The notes under the pieces were generated by a model, which ran no database searches, was not told the origin of the DNA, and was given only the letters and a program-made list of their open reading frames with translations. Positions 11,136 to 25,500 of a stretch of 64,000 bases of DNA are shown here, piece by piece. How positions within the stretch are numbered: position 1 is the first letter of the stretch; every line of letters begins with the position of its first letter. Position numbers and translations under genes: made by a program. Origin of the DNA: Opisthorchis felineus (taxonomy: Eukaryota > Platyhelminthes > Trematoda > Opisthorchiida > Opisthorchiidae); assembly GCA_004794785.1 (NCBI GenBank), contig SJOL01007640.1:676589-740588 (forward strand). Reading direction: 5' to 3'.

Positions 11136-14100
11136 TGGCTTCATTTAAAGGAAGAAATATCCATCACAAACAGTTGTTTTTAGAAGACGAGAGTCGATAG
11201 CGAGCACACTGCATTGCCTTATTTTTGGCATTCCACATTACGGAGTAAAGTGAAATAACTGTTGGTAGTGATCCTTCTATTTCGAGGTATTTGTTTACAC
11301 TGAAAAACCGGTCACTTCCAATGGCTTAGACGATGTGTGGACACAATAGTTCTGGAAAAAGGCATTCAGTTGCCAACGATGGACCCCGCTAAAACTAATG
11401 AGACCATGTAGCTAGAATTTATAGGACTGCTGAGTAACCAAGTTAGCTACTAACTTTTGAAACAACATCTCGCTCACGGGGCCTTCTGCTTCTTATGTTT
11501 ACGCATCCCTGTGCACACGATATGTTCGTCAGTGTGCATGCAAATTAACGTCGAGATACTTCTTTCATAGAGATCTGCCAGCAAAAACAGAAGTGCAGTT
11601 TTTCTTTCGCTTTTTTTATTTAAATCCCAGAATCCTCATTTTTGACTTGAGAAAAACTCTTTCTCCAATGACCTAAAGTTCGACAGTTTAGCCTTTCTTG
11701 TATTTGACTGACAATATGTACCATGAACTGCTCAGCACGAACTATAGAGACCCGCCTATATTTTTTAAAGTAGGGTTGCCTGACAGTACTAAGTTTTTTG
11801 TTTGATTCCACCTATTTGCTCCGTGCACCGCTTTCACCATATCGCGTGTCCTCATTGATTACCCGGCGTTGATGAATACTAAATGAGCAGTAAGAGGAAC
11901 GAACGCTTACGAACAATTGCACTGCAGTTGTATATATGAAACTTGCGAAGGTCTGTTACTTCGCTGGTATACACATATGCGACCTAGCAACACCATAAGC
12001 CGTGATAAAAAGAAGATATTTGTAACCGATTTTATGACACTCCACTTAACGGAAAACCCTCGATAGTACTTCCGTGGTTAGTTCCACGAAAGACGAAGGC
12101 CTTGAAAGGGCAGTTGTCATTCTTGGCCTAAGAGATGCCTAATTACTTTCGTTTAATCCACAACCACATTAAAAACAAGGATGGGCTGACGAGCAGGTTG
12201 TTGGCATACAGTTGCAAAGGCTACGATAGCAAAATTTAACACAATATAATGAGCCCGGTGTACATGAAACAGGAAGCCGAATGAGAGAGGGCACTAGCCA
12301 TCTGCCGAGTAACAACTTAAAATCCTAGCCAATGATAGATTTTACATAGGTGAAAGCATCGATATTATAAGGATTCCACGTCGAAAGCCGAAAAAATAGA
12401 TTCTTTTGTCCGAAACAGAAGTATTCCAAGTAACACATGAAGTGAGCAAGGAGAGGTGTTATAAAAGCAGTGCAATGAGTTCACTACTCAAGTGCTTTTG
12501 ATGATAATTTATCAGACAATTTGCTGTCACTCTAGAGAATACCAGAGCGATAAAGTCATCCAATTAGACCTCTCTCTACTGTCTGTATACGCCAACAGAA
12601 TCGCTGAATACATTCGAGCCGTGGGACAGTGGTCATTACATTCCCATAAATAACGCAGCAACCGCCTAAGTGCGGGTTGTGAATAGAACAAATGAGGGGG
12701 GATTGCTTGCACGTGTTATTTGTAGGTCGGATGGCATAAACAAGTTTAAAATGACGGACAAAAGTGACGGGATGTAAAAGTCATCAGTTGGATGATCAAC
12801 CGTCACAGGGCGGCAAGATCAAAGTCCAAAGAACAGCATGTCCTCTCACACACGGTCATTTCATCTGAAGGGATGAAGGACAGAGTTCTGTTTTAACATT
12901 TTAAAGAGTGGATTTTCTAGCCCGTATGTATGTTTAGAACAATTTTAGAGGAAATGTATATGAGATTAAGGTTACCTGCATACAAAATGAAATTAACCAC
13001 TTTCATAACGCGTTATCGTTGTGTTGGTTTGAGATTTTAGCGATATGGAAAGTGAAATGCGTGTAGTGATGTCAGACATGCGTCCTGAGTAAAAGACTGC
13101 GATAAAGGATAACAGTGGATGGTGAAGAAACAGACGAGGGATCCATGGAAGTTAGTCCGAGTGTGTGTTACCTTAAACTGCTAATCGATATTTCAGTGTA
13201 TCTATGGGGCCACTTGGTGTTTGAATCCAGATTTCTTCCACATAATATACCAGTCTATGACGAAAAGCCGAAAATCAGTCTACAGCTGTTCCATCATTGA
13301 TGAGGGAAAATAAATCATGTACATTTCGTGACTTCCCAGAGAGAATTGAACCTTTGACCTTCAAGCGAGTGGTTGAGGGATACACCTTGGCCGTGAGCGA
13401 CTGACCAGATATCAGCTCCGTTAGATCGCTATTAGACAGGATACGGCACCACTCAATCCACAGTTATGCAAGTCCCATCACATAATCACGTGTCTGACTC
13501 CTCGAGTGAAGAAATCCTGCATGGAAACTTTATGCAACTTGTGAATCATTGAATTATTCCTCCCACCGACTTACCCAAAGTTTGCTTACATTGAAATATA
13601 GATGGAAACGTTCCAGTACTTGATGCTTTCGAATATGAGACTCACATTCCTTCATGAGAACAGAAAAACCTCACAGAGTGTTAATGGTGAGTATTTATTT
13701 CTCCATTGCAAATACTTTCAAAGCTACTGCGTAAATGTTTCGTCCTAGACCTAGAAAATGACTACGTATTACCAAAGTAGCACTTTCCCCCCATTTTTTT
13801 AGGATTTTGATGTTCCTGCATACGAGTAAACCAACAAACCAATACTTCGTTTGCTTCCGGTAGAACTGATGCTGGTTAGCCAAAAATAGAACCTTTTCTA
13901 AAAGATGGCGAAAAAATGGTCGCTTCATTCAACTGTAGCATGCAAAGTGATACTTTCTTGGTGCAACCTCTGAATGTATCACTACTAGTAATGAATGCGT
14001 TATTTTTGTGCAAGCCATTTTTTTGAAAGCAGCACTGTACATCCCATCAATTACAGTCAGTCCTATGATCAATAGTTTGACACGTTCGGTGAGGCATGTT

Positions 14101-15706
14101 CCTACTGGAGCTACTACCATTTACTTCTGACTGCCTGATCGTGAGTCATGAAAGTGTATAAAGTTTGTGCAACATGATAAACTGTTTCTTCTTCAAATGA
14201 AAATCATCTTTGGGGAGAAAAGTACTTCAGTCACTAATACTCATCTTTCAACCTGTTTTTGAAAGAATGAATTCCACGAGAATAAAAGCAAAAAACTGCG
14301 GGCTCATTTGAATAATGAAGTCTGTCGGTACGCGAGTTGTTTTTGCATGCAGAAATTTACCAGCAAATATAACAATGCTTTATCAAGGTGTGCGAAGGTA
14401 GTCCAGGGAAACATTGAGTTGCGTACTAGCTGTGCCAGTTTATTCGACGGACCTCAATCGGGTGGAAATAAGGACTACCTGTTAGCCTGCCCAACGTCTT
14501 CTCGAGACGGAACAACGCTGGAAGATTTAAGAGATATTAAATACTGCGAAACCTTGCTGAAGTGTCCTAAATTCTGCTTACTTGTGGCAACAAGTAAAAT
14601 TATTAAATAGTCCATCATCTGGACGTGCACATCGGAATTTCATTAACCATCCACTATTTCTGATTTTCTACTTGTTTTTAAGCAGAGGTTTCCAGGTCAA
14701 GCGTTAGTGCATCAAGTTTAGGAGTGCAGTACTCCCTGTCAGAGTAAGCATGAGGCATACTCGAAGGTCCCGCACAGCATCGAAACTTTGAAGCCCGACA
14801 TGATAGGGAGATGCAACGTGTCCGAATGGTCTCAGTTACCCTCATCTCGGGCTGGACCTCCTGTCGCCTAGATTTGGCGACAAGGCTACATCGACATTGC
14901 TGATCAGCAAAACTTCCATATCGATGAACCAGACATGTTGTTATTACGGATATTACAGGTGCATAACGAAACCAGTCAGGTGGTGCCCCTCTGGAGTTTC
15001 GTATTAAACTGAAAGACGAGAAAATTAGGACTACTGACAAGTTACCATCACTCTGATACTTAGGTATACTCATCAGAATGTTTAAATTGCCACTTGTTAC
15101 CATGAAAATGCAGGAAAGCCGCACATGTGAACAGTGTTTCAGCCCTCTTACGACATTCATCTCGTAAAGCTATTGGGCCGACCAGCATGTAGTTTCTTAT
15201 ACTCGACTGAAGTCCCGTAGATCATCCGAGCACAGCTATACGAGCACATCACGAAGGTCTTAATGTTTGTGCCTCCAAAACTGAGCCATCGACGGCACTA
15301 AAATGCGGATAGAGAGAGGTTGGTCAAAATGTTAACTGCTGTCAAACGGTAGCAAATTGCTTTACAAAAATCCTGAAGAGAAAAGTTTAGGGAGTAAGTA
15401 AAGTCAAAATTTATCTCCACCGTACGGCACCATGGGATGGTCACATGATTTGTCGCAATGTGCATAATTTGATTACTCAGTAGACAACTTAGGGACGAAA
15501 TGTATGGAATGCCACGACTTATAAGGTTAAGTCCACTGTTGCTGTAGATGTACCAGTTTGGCTGGTTGAGAGCCTAAGAAATATCAGCGAGTTCAGCAAG
15601 CTTCGGTTACCATGGAATAGACTGGTCGGACTGCATCTACACCACAACAGATATACTCCACCCATTTTGGTGCACATATGTGTAGTCTTTCTGGTAGTTT
15701 TTTAAC
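11136..15706. other. No supported gene
   Basis: Holds the longest anonymous frame of the window, 14678-15160 on the minus strand (160 codons). It has no domain I recognise, and its length is near the maximum expected by chance. Confidence 0.55.
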
Positions 15707-15740
15707 AATATATACATATATATATATATACATATATATG
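15707..15740. repeat. TA-rich microsatellite with TACA interruptions
   Basis: An AT dinucleotide run interrupted twice by ACAT. It is nearly palindromic. Confidence 0.9.
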
Positions 15741-18700
15741 TGGTTAAGTCAGAGTTTTGCACACTCTAAGATGAATCTCCAACACACAAATTAAAACGGC
15801 ATCACACACACATGATAAAATAACTCAGTATACATCAAAATAATCGCCCAATATATCATCAAATTTGTATGAATATGTAAGACGCAAGGCATTTATGCCG
15901 GGTAGTAGGTTTAATTGGAAAACTATTCAAATAAGGAATTACAGAATTACTGTAAATGGAAGCTATGGTGAGTGGATTTTGCACCTTAAACGAGTGCATA
16001 GGGTGCGTAGTATTTTGGGGATTGACTGGTGATGAAGATGAAAAACTTCTGAGAATTCGTTGTGTAAAGTTGAAATAAGCATCAAAACGTCTGCTTACTA
16101 CAAAGTAAATCGAGACACTATTTGCGTCCTCATTGGACCTGACAGTAAGACAATAACCTTTCCCAAATAGAGATTATACGTGAATGGAAATGGGGGAGAG
16201 TGAAAGCACTAACAAACATGTGGGTAGGACTGAAGTGAACAGAAGGCGTTCTAAATCTCACAGTACCAAATGACGACGAAGTGTACTTAAGAATTCCTGA
16301 ATATGACGGAAATAAATAAGGCTACTAGATGGGGTCACACCCAGCTACTTAACAGCAGTCGTTTTGGGGAGGGAGATATTGAAAATAGTGGGGGCTGATG
16401 GGTGTTCAGTAGATCATTGTAACGCTGACGAAGAGTGTTGGAAAATATGACGTCTTGGCATCTCGGGACACTGAATTTCAGAGTTTCCGCCTCACCAGCA
16501 TACAACTTCATCCAGTAAACTTTGAAACTGTAGAAATGCTCCATGCATGCAGTGGCAACTGTTAGTTAGCATTTTATCATCGCGTATGAACTGGACCAGA
16601 AAATCAGAAGTTTGCGTTTCTCTTAGGCAGTAGGAGAAAGAAGAATGTGTAGAATAGCCCCCTGATGGACACAGCTGTTATTCGACGACGGTGAAAAAGT
16701 TTGTCAGTCACGCTTGTCAATATGGTGCAGCTCTTGGAGTCATCAATAAGTAGCTTGACCGGGTTCGGTTTTCGTCCTGCGTCAACGAAAATCCGTCGCT
16801 GTTGACCGCTATCAAAGGTGCCAAAAGCATCAGCGTCGAATATGTACAACAAAATAACAGTATTAAATTTTATATCCAGTGCTGAAGTGATGGAGAGAAC
16901 TACAAATGCATCGTTGTCTACTGTAGAGCGATACTGACGATATGCATCTTGCTGCTAGTCTGGCCAAATGGGATACTTTTTACCCGATTCAGGAGCACTG
17001 ATTCAAAATAACGGAGGCATAAGCAACTGGCCTAAACTTTGCCATTTCCTTATCCGGTACCGGTGCCACCTGAAACCTGTGAGGAATTTTAATTACGAAG
17101 AGACAATCTGATAACAGAAAAGATATTGGTTTGCTAAGAATGTTGGCGCTCTCTCTGAGCAACAAGGGTGAGTGATAGTCTGGATCACGAACTTTGCTTG
17201 ACTTCATTTGCCACAATTTACGATTGCACACATCTGATGTCGTGCTAGGCTTGACAACGCGATACTTGGAAGGTGATTGAATAGCTTTAGCAGTCTTGTA
17301 GATTCCTGGTGGTGTTCGTCTATGTCAAGATTATAAAAACGACTTTGGTCCTTCGCCGTACAGTCCCTTCAGGGACCCTCATTTTCGAGGCAGATTTTAT
17401 CGACGAGAGGTGTATTAACACAAATATACTTGAGGAAGCAGAATTTCTATTTAATTGCTTGCTTAGGCTCAGTGACCTCTGAATAGTTTCCTCCTTTGCA
17501 AGCGCACTCATTCCTTCTCCGCAGTTGCCTAAACAGTGGCAAACAGAAACTTTCAGTGCTCACGTAGATAGTCAGAACCCAGCAGCGCAGATTTAAGAGA
17601 AAGTTGAGATTGCCAGTTATGTGTTACCAATATTCTGAAGGAACAGGGTCATAATAACAGTAACTGTGTGGTGAAAAGTGTGTTCCTCAACAGCTTTATC
17701 TCATCTGGTAATGAAAGAAGACAGTTGGTGGTATCCGAATGAACAAACAGTTCTGCATATTATTTTCACATCACTCTAGTTCGAACACTACCGATAATTC
17801 CTAACAGTGAAACAGCTAAGGCTACCTTAATAGTACAGGACTAAACAAACAACTGCTAGTTTACACTCTGTTCAAAACCTCCATTCCCTTGTCATCCTAT
17901 AAGAGATGGCATAGAATAATTTTGACGCGTTAGAGAGGAGCAACTAAACTTGAGCAAACTTTGCACATTTCTGTAGCTGCGCGCTTGGATATTTCACTTC
18001 ATAATACGAGCCAGCTTTTGCATTGCAATTGGTTAATACCTTTTTATAAGTACCTACCATAATTTTAACAGAAGTAAATGTGAGTCCCAAATTTCCTATC
18101 ACTAATAGGCCAGAATTACTGTGGTCTTGCACGAAAAAAGTTGGCTTCAAACTTTTTTGAAATAGTTTGCTGGCAAAAACCCATCCTTTCTGATACATAA
18201 ACATCAGATGATTAAAGATATCTGAGAATTTTTTTGAAAACAGGTGCTATATTTCCGGAGGACAAAAGTCTTCAGCTAGGAGATTATAATGGGGGTTCTT
18301 CAGAAAATAGCAGATTGGGGGTTGAACCAGCAAGAAAATGCCTGATGTTAGAAAGAGCATCTGATCCCTCAGCACCTTTGAAAAACTCCTGAATGCATCT
18401 ATAAAACTTATTTATTTGCTGCCTTTGACATTAACAAGCGACGATCAACCGACGATGCTGTCGGTTCGACCACCTCTAGAATGTCATTAAATTTGATTGG
18501 CTTTGCAGAATTGTAATGAAACCGGTATTTTGTCCGGTTTCGCATTGTGAATATGATACTTGTCAACGTGAAGCAATAATAACAGCATTAGACATCTTCC
18601 GCCTTGATGCTGTTTGTTTCAGAATATCCAAATGTAACCTAAACTTTCATAAGGTCTTTTGACACTGCAGATCTGTCTCAAGTGTCAATCGTTCTTATGT

Positions 18701-21700
18701 GTGAAATTACCCAGGTGGTTCATTTACCCCATAGGTTTCGATGAAAGCATCAGTTTCGCACTAAAGTAAGCTGTAACCGAGACTTTTCCCTAAGTAAACG
18801 GGAAACGAGACATGATATTTTTACAGTGGATATCCATAAAGCAGCAAAAATGTATGATCAGGACGTTTTTGGGAGTACTATCGGCGAGCTAATTCACCGT
18901 GGCTTCTCATTAGTGCGGAGGAACTATGGTTTCTGTACAGGGTAGATTTAACTACTGTAGGAACGCGCTAGAGAATTACTGTCGGTCCACAATTATCATT
19001 CAAGGAAGAATGATATAAGAAATGTCTTGTACGATGGCATTTAGGTGGAAGCACCAAGCTACTCATGTACTACCAAATTCCATGTATCAGGCCCTGGTCA
19101 TCATGCCCTGCTTTTCTAGACCGAAAGCCCGGTGTTGGAGTTACAAAAGACATCCATTTCTTGTGCGAGCACGTTGCCTTTTGGTATTTGAAAAAGTCAT
19201 CCAAAATTTAGGTAGGCCTAACTGTTGTGGAGATGAAATTTTTTTCCACTTGCAAAAGCGCATTCAAATCGCGCCGCTTGGAGTAGGTGCTTTGGAGAGT
19301 TTATGCAACAGGCCATAGTCGTTTCCTCTTTTGGTGCGATACGTTTACTGTTAGTCGGTTAGATCATGTGTAGTCAGCTCCGTCCACGGAGAAATATACG
19401 AAGGAATCATTGGCACCTATTCGCACACAGAGGTAAACTTCAGATCTTATACTGGCAATAATGTGAAAATCGGAAATTAGAGTCGCCAGCGGACCCAGGA
19501 CTAAATTTTACATTTATTTACAAAAATATGTTGTTCCTATACTGATCAGCACAAAGTCTACCCAGTTCATCAGTTTTTTTAAATCAAAAGTAAGATACTG
19601 CGAAATTCTGTTGTTTTATTAATGCTAGTGTTTTAACAATACCGCTTTTCCCTCTATTGGAAAAGTGCGTTTTATATTGATTCTAACCAGGAAAATAGTA
19701 GTAATGTAGGGAAATTTTTACAGAATACACGTGGGCGACGTGCAAAATTAAATATAATTTCCGGTCTTATCTTAGTGGTTGAGTTCAATTAAAACTGGGA
19801 CAAAAATTTCATTTTGTTCACCTGTATACATAAACGTAGTTTCCGCGAACACGGTGTGCTTACTTATCTCCATTGTGGGGACGAAATGCAGTGACCTATA
19901 ATCAGCAGCTTATGAATGCTGAACATAGACTGTCACTGTTCGAAATGCATTTGAGTGGACACTCTCCTGAGAGGAGTCCTCATTACATCCACTGGTGTCG
20001 TCTTTCCAGACTAGACTTAAGGTCTTTGTTTACATTCCTTACAGATAACTACCATGGCCAGGCAAAAAACTATGTGCTACCCCTGAAGTGGTCGAATAAC
20101 TGTTTTCATAATCTCGTGCGATTTTTCACAGCAAAGGAAAAGAGCTGAACTCAATTCGCTAATAACCAGGCCCACTGGCAACGAACACTTTCGGCCCCAG
20201 CATGGTTCAAACTCCAGTCTTTAGATGTGCGAGTTGTGCATCTTGATACTACACAACCAAAGCTCGTTTAAAAGGGAGTACATATTTTGCTTTGAGTGCC
20301 AGATGCGGATTGGACCTTTAACTTCACCTGTTTTTCATTTCTAATAGATAGTCGCGGGATATTTATAAATAATTTCCAAAACGCTTCTGTGTGAATGGTT
20401 CTGCACCTGTTCTTGAGCGATTAATTCGCTTTTCGCACCTAAGAGAGGAGATCTGAGTGGCGTATTGCCTGTTGGCACAGCTAAGAGACTTACCAAATCG
20501 CCGTCCGAGGTCAAACATCTCGTTCAAGGAAGAACTCGTCTGTCTGTTCAGACAAAGTGCAGTTCTCCTACCGTGCATTGGAGGGTTGTTAGTGAAACAC
20601 TGGCCTGCTTTTCTGATGACTGTCTTCGAATCTTGGTGCAACCTAAACATACGCTGCTAGTGAGCTCTAGTTAGTGCAAAACTTGGATATATCGGCTCCC
20701 GTTTAAAGTGAAGGTGGTTGGGCAATAAAGCCAGGACAGAAGATGGAAGACAGGACGAAATCTCTATTGACCGAAGAATAACTGTTGAAGTGAGGCTAAA
20801 GTGGATACAAATTTGACAGATTTCTATAATGTAACCCCATGCGCTGCAAGGTTCGACTGCAGAAAATCACTTCATTTAGGTGAATATATCGAATGTAAAA
20901 CTTCTGCTAACTACAGACAGATAATACTCGCAACAAATATGCAGGCGCCTCCTGCATTTGTTGGCAATGTTCTTCACTGCTTGCCACCAATAAGTTGTCT
21001 TTTACTGTTCTCGGATTCACCAAAATATGGTACCTCTTCCGGAGCTACCCATAGAACGTCGGCGAACTGTTCCCTTGTATTAAACCATAGATATTTTCAA
21101 AAGTGGTCGATACTTACCTTCGTTACCTGTCAGGTAACTGTGCTTGTAATAAAACTTTTGCCTGCGAACTTAGAATAGTCAGAATTTCTGCCACATTTTA
21201 CGCCAGATGAAAATGAGGAGATAAGCTCAAAAGATGCTACAGCTTTCTTGTGGCGTCCACTGTCTAGTGGATGGGAAAGGCCAAGCTCTTAACGATAAAC
21301 CGTTGGTTTCGCTAATAAGTTGTAGCCTGACAGACTCTTTGCAGAGAATAAACCGAAGGTCATGAATTTAGCCTATTTTAATGTATAGTGTGTCCTATTC
21401 CTAGAGGAGGACCCTACCCAGTGAATTATGGTGAGCTTAAGATTATATGTCCTCTAATTTGAAACTTCTTTTCTCACTTTTTAATAGCCCGTTCTAAAAA
21501 AATCATTTCTTGCTTTTCGCCACCAACTTGGTCTCTGGGAGAATATTAACAGTGTGACAAGTCGACTTGAGAGGGTGCGCACCATATATCGTTTTGGACT
21601 TACATAAAATTTTGGTGTACCCATGGTTGGGCGGAGCTCAGGTAATATTCCAACTGGCTGTTGTCCCTCGAAGAATAAAAATGCCTGCCTATTGGCTGAA

Positions 21701-22243
21701 AATTTTTGCATACCAAAGTTCCGCGATGCGAAAGTCTGTGTTTCACTTGCTTGTCTGCTAGGCGTCATGTGAATGACACTGGCGGATGTACCACAAATTT
21801 TCGGCGAGCTTCTAAATTATTATTATGGTAAAAACACTGCCGAAAACAGACAATCCACTCGCTGACTTTGCTCGTTTATCTTCGGACATAAGAAAAAAAT
21901 GAACCAGGCAAACAGTCCATGGCTGTATGATTATTTTACGAACCCCAATTAAAGGTATTTGACCCAGAGTGGCTAATTTATGGCGATATCCTTGTGTAGA
22001 ACCTGTGAATGTCTGTAATGTTCCGGGTAATGAATGAACCCCAGCTGTATGTTGCTCGGCACATGTGGATTAATAGTATTACATATTGGCAAGATGATGC
22101 TCTGCGTATGAGGTCTACGTGAAGATTTTCATATCAAAAACTTTAGACTGGTTATAGGTGCAACGCTAAAAAGTGGAGCTGGTGCAAGTTAGATGTTTTG
22201 GCACCTCATCAGATCACTAGGAAGACTCAACGAACTACTAGCG
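15741..22243. other. No supported gene
   Basis: Only short anonymous frames are present. A box B-like GGTTCAAACTCC at 20214-20225 has no matching box A or tRNA fold upstream. Confidence 0.55.
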
Positions 22244-22500
22244 TTCAGCGAAGTACACTTAGTTGCTTACCAACTTCGTTTTCAAAGGAAACCCAGATGA
22301 ATCCTGGCTGAATTCCTCGTCTGTGATGTTCTGCCGAAGTTTTCAGTAACCTTATGAGTAGTGTGTTACGTCTACACAACGTATTGCGGTGCTGTAGTAT
22401 CGTAGCAACTGAAACATGATGCAGCCTGGCTCAGCACATTCAGCTAACCAAGAACACCATAAACGAGATATTCAGCTGAGATTCAATTTGGTCCCCCGTC
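22244..22500. mobile_element. Family R copy 2: imperfect foldback element
   Basis: The left arm (about 22244-22333) begins with the family R terminus (AGTACACTTAGTTGC) and continues in parallel with the 9.8-kb arm. The right arm (about 22440-22500) is its diverged reverse complement. Between the arms, 22336-22365 matches the 3' end of the conserved block (TTTTCAGTAACCTTATGAGT), and the rest of the loop matches the interior of the 49.5-kb copy. No ribozyme core is visible here. Ends and target-site duplication were not resolved. Confidence 0.65.
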
Positions 22501-25500
22501 CAAAATTCGGAAAGGTTAAGGCCGAAACTCCAAGAAGGGGACTTTAGATTCACGTGGAATAGTTTAATTTATACCATGAAAGTGCTAGAAGCCAAGCAAC
22601 TGGGCTGAAACTTTGAAAGAAACTTGGCTAGTACTAAAAAGCCAGTGATTTTATGCACCAAACTCTGGAATCTCACAGTCTTCAATGATCCTGTATCAAG
22701 TTTGCCCTAATTTGATTGTCGTCTGCTAGACTAAATACACTTAGGTCTGTCACTAGTCGCGTCTTAAAGATTCGGAGATATTTATATTGTTAGACTGTGC
22801 ATGGTCTACCACAGTGATGATATGAGTGAAGCTGGAGGTGATCATCTCATGATGCATTCAAAGTACCACGATTTCACTTATGCATGCGCTTACTAGGATT
22901 ACACAGCTAGAGTGCACATCATCCACTGCATGTTTCTGATATTCCAAAATCAATGCGACTAATTCGGTCTTGACTGTGTAATCCTTGGTTCATGTTTGTT
23001 GAAAAGCATCACCCAGACATCCTGGTTATACTCACCTATGATAGTTAGCAAGTGGTGAGACAGTTTGTCTCACACGAGGCGTGATAAATTGGTCAATTAG
23101 GTTGGTCGATTTGATGAATGGTCCATGTAAGGAATCGAAATCAGTCTGTCAACTCCGCGTTTCACCCCCGCTGTAAAAATCACGCCGGAAGAGAAATTGC
23201 AACCCATTTTGATACGCTGACCCAAAAATTACATTCTTACTGGCGAAAATGCCCACTGGTCTATACTAAGCTCTCGGTCTGGGTGAAGTTGTATTTATTA
23301 TTCCATTCTCAGGATCTAGATAATGAATATATTTTCCAACCCGGAATCCTGCCATGAAGGAAATAATACCGCAACTGATTCTGATATGTTATCCACGCCT
23401 CTGACAAATGTACGTGTCAGCAGTAGCGACCAAGAAATTGAGCTGGTAAGGATACCGACATTACTGACTAGGATGTGTGAAAATTCTTTTGACACAGTCG
23501 TTGACAGCATTCAAAATTTGGCTGACAGGGAGAAGACGGCTGTTCTGTTCTCCTTCAAAGCACGTTATTGATCAATTGGTTCCAGATTAGAGTACAGCCA
23601 AAGTAATTTCGTATGGAGAGCTAGCTTTCAAGTGGAGTTTATGTGGTCTGCAGGTCAATTCGCTCATAAGCATTCGTTTAATATTTGACAAGTTGTTAGT
23701 CGTCTGATGCATGCAATCACACTGATGCTTCCATCGGAGGATTAGGGCTTAAACTTTGATTGCCAGCCCACTGATATCGGAACTGCATTTGAACTGGTTA
23801 ACATTAAGGTATGTAGCTCAGAAAACATCCTACATTCTGTTACGCAATTTCATTTGTTGCCATTCTGTAAGTCCTACTTGCTGGCTTATCCGCATACAAA
23901 AAGTACTTAACTGACGTCCGTCACTTATGAAGTAAATGAGTAACTTTACCACCTGACCCACAGAGGAGCGTCATCCCTTCAACTGAAAAGTCCTCCTCAC
24001 GTTCGGTTTTTAACTACCGATAATCTTTACGTTACGGCTCCGCTGAAAAATGCAAGTTGTTATGTCCCAGATCCCCAAAAGTCATGAAGTGGGATATACA
24101 ACATGCCTGAGAACATTATTTTCAGTGTTCTCATTTTTCCGAATCCTTCAACCGAAGAACTGATAAAACATAACATCGTTACTTAAATGTGCGTTCTATT
24201 GATTTAAGTTATGAGAGGTATCCGTTTGCGAATCTGCGTCCCTTGGAAATTTTTGTGCTCATTGCTCACTAAATAATCGTAATGCAATAAACTAGAAGCT
24301 ATGGAAAACATGAGAGTATTCTAAAGATTTGTGGTTGCGGGACACATCCTGACCATGAAACGCGTTTGGGTAAATAAAAGTCTAACCTGGATGAGTGAAG
24401 AACTACATTTAAGATTTGTCTTTTGACCACCAATAGAAAGTTCGACCAAGTTGAAAAGACACCCCCATAATTTATCTTCAGAAGGATTCTTCATTACGTT
24501 AGGTCATATGAAATAGTGCTGTAGTCGTAAAAACCTTAACGTATTTGGACTATTTTCAGATACGATGCGGTACGCTGGGAAATGCTGAAACGCAATCGTG
24601 CGTAGTATACTCACACAGATTACAATTTAGAGGTTTTCTTTGATGTGCCAGTCATATCAGACTGTTGTTTTTAAATTGATGTCCTTGGAGCAGGCCTTCT
24701 GATGTTCTCACCAAGAATAAAAAGTAAATTATCCGATAGTTTACTAAGCAACCAACCGTGCCTTCAACTTTCACAAGAGTACACCTTAACTGCATTGGTG
24801 ATCACTATTTATCTTTAAAAAAGACACCAGGCCCCATCGTATTCGCAATTATAGCGGTAGCTTATTCAAGCTACATTGTAAAGCTAAGAAATAGGGTGTA
24901 AATGTTAATGAGCCTAGTGGCACGCTGGTTAAGGGGACCTACATGATGCTAATTGTGTACCCAGGAAAAATCAATGACAATGATTTGGGGCTTTTACATA
25001 AAGTTTTGGCCATCAGTATGCAGCTAATTTTACCAACCAATAGTCTTCTGTTCTGCAGCCATTTGACGTAGAAATCGTTCAATATAAGGACGTCGCATAC
25101 ATAAGAGGGTAAGGTGTCATGTGATACAACTAGCAAATGGAAGCCTAACTGCATATGTTGTGCCGAACCTGGCAGACTGTTTTTTTTATTTTGCTATTTT
25201 TGGAATGAAGTTAACAGAAACTTTTAGGTGTTTTTTTGAAGAGAAGGCAATTAAAGCTTCGTGATCAGATTGTAGAGTCAGACTTTTCGGTCACACTGAT
25301 CAAACACAAGTGGTTGTTTTTTAGTGCAATCGAACTGAATCTTATTCAAAAGTGGCGCACAACCATCGATAAGTTGAAATACTTCCAGGCTACTTTTTGA
25401 TTATTAGTTTTTTGTGTGCTGCTTTCCTGGCCTCAAACAACGAATGATCGAATATGCATAACATTCTGATCAAAAACAAAACTCCTGACTGCTATTTCAT

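Noticed and set aside
14678..15160. 160-codon minus-strand frame as a gene
   Set aside because: Length is about the longest expected by chance in 64 kb on six frames with this base composition. No domain and no splice context were recognised.
20214..20225. tRNA gene at the box B-like GGTTCAAACTCC
   Set aside because: No box A at the right distance and no cloverleaf pairing.
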